A stretch of 5,387 nucleotides of DNA from Gemmatimonadota bacterium (GCA_003220955.1 QHTW01000101.1:1-5387); one strand, 5' to 3'; counted from the stretch's first letter, positions 1-5,225 are shown. A program made the numbers and translations. The notes: generated from the letters alone by a model not told the origin.

Positions 1-133
1 CGCCGGCGCCGACGCGGATGGCCTGAATGCGGATGAACAAGATGCGCTGCATCATCTCGGCGACGCGGTCGAGCGCATCGGGACGTTGTTCCAGGGTATC
101 CTGGCGCCCGCCATCAGCGTGCTCGGCGCCTAG
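1..133 (+). CDS. C-terminal fragment of an unidentified protein
   Basis: An open frame enters from the left edge in the frame beginning at base 2 and ends at TAG 131-133, leaving 43 residues. The tail contains an acidic stretch (LNADEQDAL) followed by an amphipathic helix (HHLGDAVERIGTLFQGIL) and a short hydrophobic end. The pattern 'L-x-A-D-E-Q-x-A-L' before a helix resembles the C-terminal dimerisation helix of MarR-type regulators, but this is too little sequence to assign a family and I do not do so. The frame is credited as a real gene because a strong intrinsic terminator begins 22 nt after its stop. It is broken only by the window edge. Confidence 0.6.
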   Translation, partial: AGADADGLNADEQDALHHLGDAVERIGTLFQGILAPAISVLGA

Positions 134-154
134 CATCTCAGCAATCGCTTCTCG

Positions 155-188
155 CCCCCCGTCCGGCTCTGGCCGGGCGGGGGGTTTT
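155..188 (+). terminator. Rho-independent terminator of the upstream gene
   Basis: Bases 155-167 pair with 172-184 in a 13-bp stem. It is almost all G-C with one T-G wobble at 162/177, and has a 4-nt loop (TCTG, 168-171). TTTT (185-188) follows, then GC and TTTATT. This is a textbook intrinsic terminator 22 nt after the TAG at 131-133. It ends only 16 nt before the preferred start of the next gene, which leaves almost no room for a normal 5' leader and constrains how that gene is expressed. Confidence 0.9.
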
Positions 189-192
189 GCTT

Positions 193-198
193 TATTAC
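193..198 (+). promoter_or_regulatory. Possible -10 box for a leaderless transcript
   Basis: TATTAC matches four of six positions of the sigma-70 -10 consensus. Taking its last base as -7 puts +1 at 205, the G of the preferred GTG start of the DUF2784 gene. A -35 at the usual distance (170-175) matches only weakly (3/6) and lies inside the terminator hairpin. Direct sequence support is the hexamer, its spacing, and the lack of a well-placed Shine-Dalgarno sequence upstream of 205. The assignment is inference. Confidence 0.25.
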
Positions 199-204
199 CT
201 ACGG

Positions 205-573
205 GTGCTCTCCCGGCTGCTCGCGAATGCGGTTGTCGCGTTCCACGGGCTGTTCATTCTGTTCGTGGTGCTCGGCGGCTTTCTCGCGTGGCGCTGGAGA
301 TGGGTGGCGGCGGTCCACATTCCCTGCGCGTTGTGGGGTATCCTCATCGAGTACCGTGGTGGGATCTGCCCGTTGACGCCGCTCGAAAACAGCTTGCGCG
401 CGCGCGCCGGCCAACAGGGATACGCCGGCGGGTTCGTCGAACACTACGTCCTGCCGGTGATCTATCCGAAAGGGTTGACGGCTGGTGTGCAAGTCGCGCT
501 CGGGACGTTGGTGCTCACCGTGAATCTCCTCGCGTATAGTCTCCTGATCCGTCGTCTCACACGAGGCTCCTGA
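205..573 (+). CDS. DUF2784-family membrane protein
   Basis: The 122-residue product matches the layout of the DUF2784 family (small integral membrane proteins of unknown function). It has an N-terminal helix (about residues 6-28, with VAFHGLFILFVVLGG), a second hydrophobic segment (about 33-49, HIPCALWGILIEY), the family hallmark ICPLTPLEN (54-62), a conserved FVEHYVLP segment (77-84), and a C-terminal helix (about 93-115). His14, His38 and His80 lie in or next to these conserved segments. GTG 205 is preferred because it gives the usual family N-terminus (MLSRLLANAVV). A TTG at 187 would add six residues but sits in the terminator T-tract. No good Shine-Dalgarno precedes either start. The stop TGA (571-573) shares a base with the ATG of the PLP-enzyme gene, so the two are likely co-translated. 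Function is unknown; family membership is confident, the exact start less so. Confidence 0.85.
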   Translation: MLSRLLANAVVAFHGLFILFVVLGGFLAWRWRWVAAVHIPCALWGILIEYRGGICPLTPLENSLRARAGQQGYAGGFVEHYVLPVIYPKGLTAGVQVALGTLVLTVNLLAYSLLIRRLTRGS

Positions 574-1868
574 TGGCCACTCGCCGCCACTTCCTGCGTT
601 CGCTGTTCGCCGCCGGCACTACCCTGCCCGCGCTCAAGAGCGACGCCCTCTCGCGCATTCTTCCTGCGGTCCGGCACGCCGACGGCCGGAGCGCCACCGA
701 CGTCGCCCAGGACGAAGATTTCTGGCGCGAGATCCAGGCCGCGTTCGACATCGATCGCGGGATGATCAACTTGAACAACGGCGGCGTCGCGCCGTCACCG
801 CGCGTGGTCAATGCCGCATTTCAACGCTATCTCGCGGTCTCGAACCAGGCGCCGGCGATCACGATGTGGGCGTGGATCGAGCCGGAGATCGAAGCGGTGC
901 GCCGGCGGCTGGCGGCGAATTTCGGCTGCGATCCGGAGGAGATGGCGATCACCCGCAACGCCAGCGAGGCGCTCGAGATCGTCCAGCTCGGCATACCGCT
1001 GCAGCGCGGCGACGAAGTGCTGACCACGACGCAGGACTATCCGCGGATGATCACCACCTGGAAACAGCGCGAGCGGCGGGACGGCATCGTGCTGAAGCAA
1101 ATCACGTTTCCCGTACCGCCGCCGTCCCAGGAGGATCTGGCCCGGCGCATCGAAGCGGCGATCACCCCGCGCACGAAGGTCATTCACTTCTGCCACATCA
1201 CGAACCTCACGGGCCAGATCTTTCCGGTGAAGCAGATCTGCCAGCTGGGCCGCGCGCGCGGCATCGAGGTGATCGTGGATGGCGCACACGCGTACGCGCA
1301 TTTCCCGTTCACCCGCGACGAGCTGGACTGCTATTACTACGGCACCAGCCTCCACAAGTGGCTCACGGCGCCGATCGGCACCGGTTTCCTGTATGTGCGG
1401 CGGTCGAAGATCGCCAAGATCTGGCCGATGATGGCCGCGCCGCCCGAGATGAACGACAACATCCGCAAGTTCGAGGAGATCGGCACGCACCCGGCGGCGA
1501 ACCACAACGCGATCGTCGAAGCGCTCGATTTTCTGGACGGGATCGGGCCGGAGCGGAAAGCCGCGCGGCTCAGGTTCCTGCGCGATCGCTGGGCCAAGCG
1601 GCTGGAGCGTGTCCCGGGCGTGAAGATCCTCACGCCCTACGATCCCGCGCAGTCGTGCGGGCTTGCGTCTTTCACCCCGGGCCAGCTCGACGTGGGGAAA
1701 CTCGCCGGCTTCATGTTCGACCGGCATCGGATCATCGTGACGCCGATCGCGCATCCAGAGTTCAACTGCCTGCGGATCACTCCCAACGTCTACACGACGC
1801 TCGCCGAGGTCGATCGGTTCGGCGACGTCATGGAAGACGTGCTGCGGAAGGGACTGCCGACGTCTTAA
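573..1868 (+). CDS. Aminotransferase class V-fold PLP enzyme with Tat signal (isopenicillin-N-epimerase-like)
   Basis: The 431-residue product is a fold-type-I PLP enzyme of the class V group (relatives: isopenicillin N epimerase, cysteine desulfurases, kynureninase). Visible landmarks are the N-terminal LNNGG motif (67-71), TRNASEAL (127-134) that would hold the cofactor phosphate, HITNLTG (208-214), Asp236 in VDGAHA that would contact the pyridine nitrogen, the Schiff-base lysine Lys262 in SLHKW, and Arg401 in LRITPNVYTT, the expected substrate-carboxylate binder. The N-terminus MATRRHFLRS fits the twin-arginine (Tat) consensus, with Arg4-Arg5 and Phe7-Leu8. A weakly hydrophobic stretch follows, with no clear cleavage site, so export of the folded, PLP-loaded enzyme is likely but not certain. 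A GAGG Shine-Dalgarno (563-566) precedes ATG 573. The catalytic set looks intact. Substrate and reaction (epimerase, lyase or transaminase) cannot be read from sequence; the gene is coupled to the DUF2784 gene. Confidence 0.9.
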   Translation: MATRRHFLRSLFAAGTTLPALKSDALSRILPAVRHADGRSATDVAQDEDFWREIQAAFDIDRGMINLNNGGVAPSPRVVNAAFQRYLAVSNQAPAITMWAWIEPEIEAVRRRLAANFGCDPEEMAITRNASEALEIVQLGIPLQRGDEVLTTTQDYPRMITTWKQRERRDGIVLKQITFPVPPPSQEDLARRIEAAITPRTKVIHFCHITNLTGQIFPVKQICQLGRARGIEVIVDGAHAYAHFPFTRDELDCYYYGTSLHKWLTAPIGTGFLYVRRSKIAKIWPMMAAPPEMNDNIRKFEEIGTHPAANHNAIVEALDFLDGIGPERKAARLRFLRDRWAKRLERVPGVKILTPYDPAQSCGLASFTPGQLDVGKLAGFMFDRHRIIVTPIAHPEFNCLRITPNVYTTLAEVDRFGDVMEDVLRKGLPTS

Positions 1869-2650
1869 GGCAGCAGCGCTACGATCCGCAGCGGCCCGCC
1901 GCTCCCGCCTTTGATCTTCATCGGCAGCGCGATGACGTAGGCACCCGTCGCCGGGACCTGACTCAGATTGGCGACATTCTCGAACGCGGGAATGTTCACC
2001 GCGAACAGGCGGCGGTGCACGGCGAAAATGCTCGACTGCCCATAGTCGATGCTGGGCGTATCGATCCCCACCGCATTGACTTTGCGACGCGCCAGTTCCC
2101 GCGCCGCATCGAGGTCCAGGCCCGGGAAGTGCAGCTCCGGAACCGCGGCCGCTCCCGTTTTTGTCGTGCCGAGATAGCGCGCGCGGTCGGGCCAGCGGCT
2201 GCCCCAGCCCGTGTGGATCAGCACGATGGTACCGCGAGGGATCGCGCCGTGAACACTTTCCCACGCCGTGATGTCGGCGGGGCGCACGCGATAGTCGACA
2301 CTCGAGTCCACCTGATGGCTGACATCGATGACCACCGCCGGTCCCATCAGCTGGGTGACGGGGACCTGGTCGGTCGTGCGCTTGCCTTCGGCGAAGTGGA
2401 CCGGCGCGTCGAGATGGGTTCCGCCGTGCTCGGCGGCCGCGAAGTTATTGGCGGCGTAGTAGTAGCCGCCCGGCGTGCGCTGTGCCGAGACGACCGTGAG
2501 GTGAAACGGCTGGGCCGTCGGCCAGTAGATCGTGGTCGAGTCGAAGTCGTACGTGAGGTCCACCCACTTGCCTTCCGACAAACGACGCGCGAGCGAGGAG
2601 CGGCACGCGACCGCCACGAGGAGCACAGCAACGAGGGCGAGACGGCGCAT
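1865..2650 (-). CDS. Cyclase/kynurenine-formamidase-like metal hydrolase, putative lipoprotein
   Basis: The 261-residue protein belongs to the cyclase family (kynurenine formamidase KynB and relatives), metal-dependent hydrolases acting on amide or cyclic carbonyl substrates. The diagnostic motif is HGGTHLDAPVHF: His75, His79 and Asp81 as metal ligands with His85 following. His212 and Glu224 sit 12 residues apart, the spacing I recall for the second metal site of bacterial KynB. The HFPGLD...VGIDTPSIDYG block (174-204) is also typical. The start at 2650 is chosen because GGGAG lies 5 nt upstream and a signal sequence begins there; the upstream in-frame extension to 2842 is just open frame over the divergent gene. 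MRRLALVAVLLVAVAC has a hydrophobic core ending in Cys16, an acceptable though imperfect lipobox (AVAC), so envelope location is likely. Substrate unknown; kynurenine pathway membership is not shown. Confidence 0.88.
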   Translation of the reverse strand: MRRLALVAVLLVAVACRSSLARRLSEGKWVDLTYDFDSTTIYWPTAQPFHLTVVSAQRTPGGYYYAANNFAAAEHGGTHLDAPVHFAEGKRTTDQVPVTQLMGPAVVIDVSHQVDSSVDYRVRPADITAWESVHGAIPRGTIVLIHTGWGSRWPDRARYLGTTKTGAAAVPELHFPGLDLDAARELARRKVNAVGIDTPSIDYGQSSIFAVHRRLFAVNIPAFENVANLSQVPATGAYVIALPMKIKGGSGGPLRIVALLP

Positions 2651-2654
2651 CTGA

Positions 2655-2660
2655 TCTCCC
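2655..2660 (-). promoter_or_regulatory. Shine-Dalgarno deciding the hydrolase start
   Basis: On the minus strand the bases read GGGAGA, with GGGAG ending 5 nt before the ATG at 2650-2648. This well-spaced site selects the signal-peptide start over the longer upstream in-frame start at 2842, which would run through the divergent lipoprotein gene. Confidence 0.75.
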
Positions 2661-2675
2661 AGGAGCCAGGTTGGG

Positions 2676-2703
2676 TTGCAAGTGTACGCCGGTTCATTAA
2701 AGT
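2676..2703 (+). promoter_or_regulatory. Candidate sigma-70 promoter for the lipoprotein-led operon
   Basis: TTGCAA (2676-2681) and TAAAGT (2698-2703) are separated by 16 nt, each matching four of six consensus positions. The predicted +1 is near 2710, two bases before ATG 2712, implying a nearly leaderless mRNA. No Shine-Dalgarno is visible upstream of 2712, which agrees. It overlaps the candidate minus-strand promoter over most of its length. Confidence 0.3.
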
Positions 2704-2709
2704 TGCCAG
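2681..2709 (-). promoter_or_regulatory. Candidate sigma-70 promoter for the hydrolase gene
   Basis: On the minus strand CTGGCA (2709-2704) and TACACT (2686-2681) are separated by exactly 17 nt, each matching four of six consensus positions. The predicted +1 is near 2674, giving a leader of about 24 nt that contains the GGGAG site. Matches are modest, so this is inference from spacing and position in the only spacer available. Confidence 0.35.
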
Positions 2710-2711
2710 CC

Positions 2712-2948
2712 ATGAAATCCATCCTCTGGGTTGTTCCGATCTGCCTCATCGCGGCATGCGGCAGCTCCGACAAATCGAGCCAGACCGTGAACCGCGACAC
2801 CCTCACCGAGCGCCAGAAGGACAGTATTCTCGCCGGCTCCAAGATTCCCGGCGCCCGCGCCGTGGGTCGCGCGATGACCGCCGCGGATTCGATGAGCGCG
2901 CGGGTCCATCAGTCGGATACGGTAGCGAGAGATACGACGGAGTTCTGA
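2712..2948 (+). CDS. Small putative lipoprotein, Gemmatimonadota-type
   Basis: The 78-residue protein has a clear lipoprotein signal: MKSILWVVPICLIAACGSS, with lipobox IAAC and lipidated Cys17. The mature part is about 60 residues, polar and probably helical, with a core LTERQKDSILAGSKIPGARA followed by VGRAMTAADS. I recognise this pattern (RQ.DS...S.IPGA..V..A..AADS) from small hypothetical proteins of Gemmatimonadota, but know no function. ATG 2712 is chosen over an upstream in-frame TTG at 2676 because the signal peptide starts here. No Shine-Dalgarno is evident. Its stop shares one base (TGATG) with the start of the second lipoprotein gene, making it the likely first gene of the plus-strand operon. 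The product would be anchored in the envelope. Confidence 0.8.
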   Translation: MKSILWVVPICLIAACGSSDKSSQTVNRDTLTERQKDSILAGSKIPGARAVGRAMTAADSMSARVHQSDTVARDTTEF

Positions 2949-3442
2949 TGCGTGCCGTGATCGCCGCCGTGGCATGTGCGGTCGCGGCGTGTGGCCGTTC
3001 CAACCCCTGTTCGGGACATCAGTTCGACCGCCTGCGCCGGTACTCGCTCCCCTATGCGGGCCATTGGGTAGTCGTCCGTGGCGACACCCTCACCTTCCCC
3101 GACGCACCGCCGATGAGTGATCGCTTCCGCCTGGGCGACATTACCCTCGATACGACGACGATCGTAGTGGATCGGGACTGCATCTTCCGCGGGCAGATCG
3201 TGTTCCGCGCCCCGCGCGCCGAAACGCTGGCGGTGAGCTGGTTCGGCCAACCGGAGCAGGCCATCGTCAGCGGCTGGCCGGCGGACCTGGGGCCATTTGC
3301 CGGGCTGTCGCTCGCGCCGTCAGGGCGAGACTCCATGAGCGGCACGATTCTGATCGATTCCAAGCTGGGCGTGCAGGCGCGCCCGGGCATGACGGCCCGG
3401 TTCGTCGCCGGTCGCGCGCACCGGTTATCTTCCTATCCATGA
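2948..3442 (+). CDS. Putative lipoprotein of unknown function
   Basis: The 164-residue protein begins MRAVIAAVACAVAACGRS; the lipobox VAAC places the lipidated cysteine at Cys15 (an earlier Cys10 lies too close to the N-terminus). The mature part is rich in alternating hydrophobic/polar stretches (GHWVVVRGDTLTF, FRLGDITLDTTTIVVD, GQIVFRA, TLAVSWF, GTILIDS), suggesting an all-beta domain. Cys21 and Cys78 could form a disulfide. I recognise no family. ATG 2948 is supported by GGAG at 2939-2942, by the signal sequence, and by the TGATG junction with the preceding lipoprotein. The reading frame is open for a long way upstream of 2948, but that part is a shadow of other genes. The end overlaps the holin-like gene by ATGA. 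Confidence 0.8.
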   Translation: MRAVIAAVACAVAACGRSNPCSGHQFDRLRRYSLPYAGHWVVVRGDTLTFPDAPPMSDRFRLGDITLDTTTIVVDRDCIFRGQIVFRAPRAETLAVSWFGQPEQAIVSGWPADLGPFAGLSLAPSGRDSMSGTILIDSKLGVQARPGMTARFVAGRAHRLSSYP

Positions 3443-3837
3443 GAGGCTTCCTCGTCAGACTGGTGATCACCGCCCTGGGACTGTGGGTCGCCGACCAACT
3501 GCTCCCGGGCATCGCGTTCGCGAGCACGGGTGCGTTGATCGTGTCCGCGCTGGTGTTGGGGTTCGTGAACGCGCTCATCCGGCCGATCATTTTTATTCTC
3601 ACCCTGCCACTGACCATCCTCACGCTGGGGCTGTTCATTTTGATCGTGAACGGGATTTCGCTCGCCCTTGTGGCGTGGCTGGTCCCGGGGTTCCATGTCG
3701 CGGGACTCTGGTCGGCGACTTGGGGCGCGATCATCGTCAGCCTCACGAGCTGGGTGGCGTCGCATTTCGTGGGAGGCTCGGGACGGATCGAGCGCTTGAA
3801 ACGGGTGGAGGTCACCGGCCGCCGGATCGATGGATAG
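3439..3837 (+). CDS. Phage holin family 4 / YvlD-like membrane protein
   Basis: The 132-residue protein matches the Phage_holin_4_2 (YvlD-like) family of chromosomal four-helix membrane proteins. The despite-its-name 'holin' label reflects similarity only; there is no phage context here. Hydrophobic segments lie at about residues 4-22, 29-47, 51-80 (probably including a re-entrant turn) and 92-110. The family signature is NALIRPIIFILTLPLTIL (44-61) followed by TLGLFILIVNG and WLVPGFHVAG (80-89). The C-terminal tail (about 114-132) is basic and probably cytoplasmic. The start overlaps the upstream stop as ATGA (3439-3442) and has no Shine-Dalgarno of its own, so translation probably depends on coupling. 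Role unknown; in Bacillus, YvlD-type genes belong to envelope-stress regulons, which need not carry over. Confidence 0.88.
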   Translation: MRGFLVRLVITALGLWVADQLLPGIAFASTGALIVSALVLGFVNALIRPIIFILTLPLTILTLGLFILIVNGISLALVAWLVPGFHVAGLWSATWGAIIVSLTSWVASHFVGGSGRIERLKRVEVTGRRIDG

Positions 3838-3861
3838 GGCGGCACCTTCGCGACAGGTTGA

Positions 3862-4950
3862 ATGCTCGACGTAGAAACGCCCACCCTGCTGCTCCATCGC
3901 GACGTGATGGAGCGCAATCTCAAGCAAATGGCAGACCGGGCGCGGCGCCTCGGCGTCTCGCTCAGGCCGCACATCAAGACGCACAAGTGCCTGGAGTTGG
4001 GGCGCCGGCAGGTCGCGTACGGCGCCCACGGGATCACGGTGTCCACGCTGTTCGAGGCCGAGGCGTTTGTACGCGGCGGCTTTACGGATCTCACCTGGGC
4101 GTTCCCGCTCGATCCGTCGCACGTGGCGCACGTCCAGCGCATCGCCCAGGCAGGCGCCACCGTCCGCGTCATTCTGGATGATCTGGACACGGCGAAGGCG
4201 CTGGCGGGCAGCGGTCTGCACGTCTGGCTCAAGGTGGACTGCGGCTATCACCGCGCCGGGGTCGATCCCTCCTCGCGCTACGGGCTCGAGGTCGCACGCG
4301 AGCTCGGCGCGGAGCGTGGCCTCGTGTTCGACGGCATCCTCAGCCATTCCGGACACGCGTATCACACGCGCAACAGGGACGAGGCGGCGCAGATCGCCGA
4401 GCAGGAACGGCAGGTCATGGTGTGGTTTGCGGAGCTGCTCCGGAAGGACGCGCTGCCCGTGCGCGGCGTGAGCGTCGGCTCGACCCCCGCGATGGCGGCC
4501 GTAAAAAGCTTGACGGGCGTCACAGAAGCTCGGCCCGGGAATTACATCTTCTATGACCGGACCATGGTGCTGATTGGCAGTTGTGAGCCCGAGGACGTCG
4601 CGGTCACGGTACTGGCGACGGTCGTGTCGCACCAGCCCGGGGCGTCGCACTTCGTCGTGGATGCGGGTGCGCTCTCTCTCTCGAAGGATCTGGGGCCTAC
4701 GCATATGGGTCTCGAGCCCGCGTTCGGTGCGGTGAAGGACCACCCCGAGCTCACGGTCGCCTCGCTGTCGCAGGAGCACGGGATGATCCGCGCCGCCGCG
4801 CCCGCCGCGATTGAGGGCAAGTTCAAGGTCGGGCAACAGATCGAGATCATTCCCAACCATTCCTGCCTGACCGAAGCGCATTTCGACGAGTATGTGGTGA
4901 TCGAAGGAGGTCGCGTCATGGATCGCTGGCACATCGAGCGTGGCCGATGA
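3862..4950 (+). CDS. D-serine dehydratase / D-threonine aldolase-like PLP enzyme
   Basis: The 362-residue protein is a fold-type-III PLP enzyme (alanine-racemase-like N-terminal barrel plus the D-serine dehydratase-like C-terminal domain). The cofactor lysine is Lys39 in RPHIKTHK (35-42). Other landmarks are LKVDCGYHRAG (123-133), SHSGHAY (161-167), GSTP (206-209) before the phosphate site, RPGNYIFYD (224-232), DAGA (267-270), SQEHG (303-307), and PNHSC (331-335). His333 and Cys335 correspond to the zinc-ligand pair. A His-x-Cys pair is the arrangement of eukaryotic-type D-serine dehydratase and D-threo-3-hydroxyaspartate dehydratase, whereas characterised D-threonine aldolase has His-x-Asp. 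Dehydratase activity on a D-beta-hydroxy amino acid is therefore somewhat favoured. ACAGG (3853-3857) precedes ATG 3862. No signal peptide, so cytoplasmic. Its stop overlaps the next start (ATGA). Confidence 0.9.
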   Translation: MLDVETPTLLLHRDVMERNLKQMADRARRLGVSLRPHIKTHKCLELGRRQVAYGAHGITVSTLFEAEAFVRGGFTDLTWAFPLDPSHVAHVQRIAQAGATVRVILDDLDTAKALAGSGLHVWLKVDCGYHRAGVDPSSRYGLEVARELGAERGLVFDGILSHSGHAYHTRNRDEAAQIAEQERQVMVWFAELLRKDALPVRGVSVGSTPAMAAVKSLTGVTEARPGNYIFYDRTMVLIGSCEPEDVAVTVLATVVSHQPGASHFVVDAGALSLSKDLGPTHMGLEPAFGAVKDHPELTVASLSQEHGMIRAAAPAAIEGKFKVGQQIEIIPNHSCLTEAHFDEYVVIEGGRVMDRWHIERGR

Positions 4951-5225
4951 TTCTGCTGCGCCATTTCTTCGTCGCGCTCTTGCCCTTGGTCTTTGGACTC
5001 GGCGCGAGCTGGGGTTTTGCCTTCTCGCAAAACAAATGCGGGCGACTGGTCGGGCCGATTTTCGCCCCCAAGTGTCACTGGATTCAGCTCGAGTATCAGC
5101 TGGGATTTCAGATGGCGGGCACGCTGTTGGGCTGTCTGATTGCCATCTTTCTGGGCGCCTGGTTGGAACGTCGCAGCCGGCGCCGCGTAGAACGAGCAAC
5201 CCTCAATCAGGGAGCGTCTGCATGA
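4947..5225 (+). CDS. Two-helix small membrane protein, unknown
   Basis: The 92-residue protein has hydrophobic helices at about residues 4-26 and 53-73, separated by a short loop (27-52) containing Cys31 and Cys43. The tail after TM2 is strongly basic (ERRSRRRVER, 74-83), which places both termini in the cytoplasm and the loop outside by the positive-inside rule; the two loop cysteines could then form a disulfide. Cys63 lies in TM2. I recognise no family. The gene is read as real because it begins in an ATGA overlap with the PLP-enzyme stop (4947-4950), ends in an ATGA overlap with the next gene (5222-5225), and has a membrane-protein composition that shadow frames here do not share. Confidence 0.75.
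   Translation: MILLRHFFVALLPLVFGLGASWGFAFSQNKCGRLVGPIFAPKCHWIQLEYQLGFQMAGTLLGCLIAIFLGAWLERRSRRRVERATLNQGASA
5209..5214 (+). promoter_or_regulatory. Shine-Dalgarno for the secreted-protein gene
   Basis: AGGGAG ends 7 nt before ATG 5222. It is the strongest ribosome-binding site on the plus strand of the window and supports an independent initiation site in addition to coupling through the ATGA overlap. Confidence 0.7.

Noticed and set aside
187..204. TTG 187 as the start of the DUF2784 gene
   Set aside because: It lies in the T-tract of the terminator, and the six extra residues extend beyond the usual family N-terminus; GTG 205 fits better, although 187 cannot be excluded.
795..2264. Long minus-strand open frame antisense to the class V PLP enzyme
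   Set aside because: Same Arg/Asp/His-rich shadow composition, no motif, and it overlaps the hydrolase gene in a different minus-strand frame.
866..2947. Very long plus-strand open frame upstream of and continuous with the lipoprotein gene at 2948
   Set aside because: It overlaps the well-supported PLP-enzyme gene in another frame and the antisense of the hydrolase gene. Its translation is Arg/Gly/Ala/His-rich low-complexity typical of GC-rich shadow frames. Only the part from 2948 has a signal peptide and ribosome-binding site.
3439..3837. Holin-like gene as evidence for a prophage
   Set aside because: Proteins of this family are common chromosomal membrane proteins, and no endolysin, structural, integrase or attachment-site sequence is visible nearby.
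3818..3843. Inverted repeat GCCGCC / GGCGGC around the stop of the holin-like gene, as a possible terminator
   Set aside because: Only a 6-bp stem with a 14-nt loop and no following T-tract; in GC-rich DNA this is readily expected by chance. It does not argue against read-through into the PLP-enzyme gene.
4672..4682. Short CT repeat (CTCTCTCTCTC) inside the D-serine-dehydratase-like gene, as a possible phase-variable tract
   Set aside because: Only five and a half dinucleotide units, in frame as Leu-Ser-Leu-Ser in a normal region of the enzyme; too short to expect slippage and no second sign of phase variation.
3433..5199. Long minus-strand open frame antisense to the holin-like and D-serine-dehydratase-like genes
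   Set aside because: The translation is dominated by Arg, Asp, His and Pro with no recognisable motif, and the plus-strand genes in the same region have clear family signatures. Stop-poor antisense frames are expected at this base composition.
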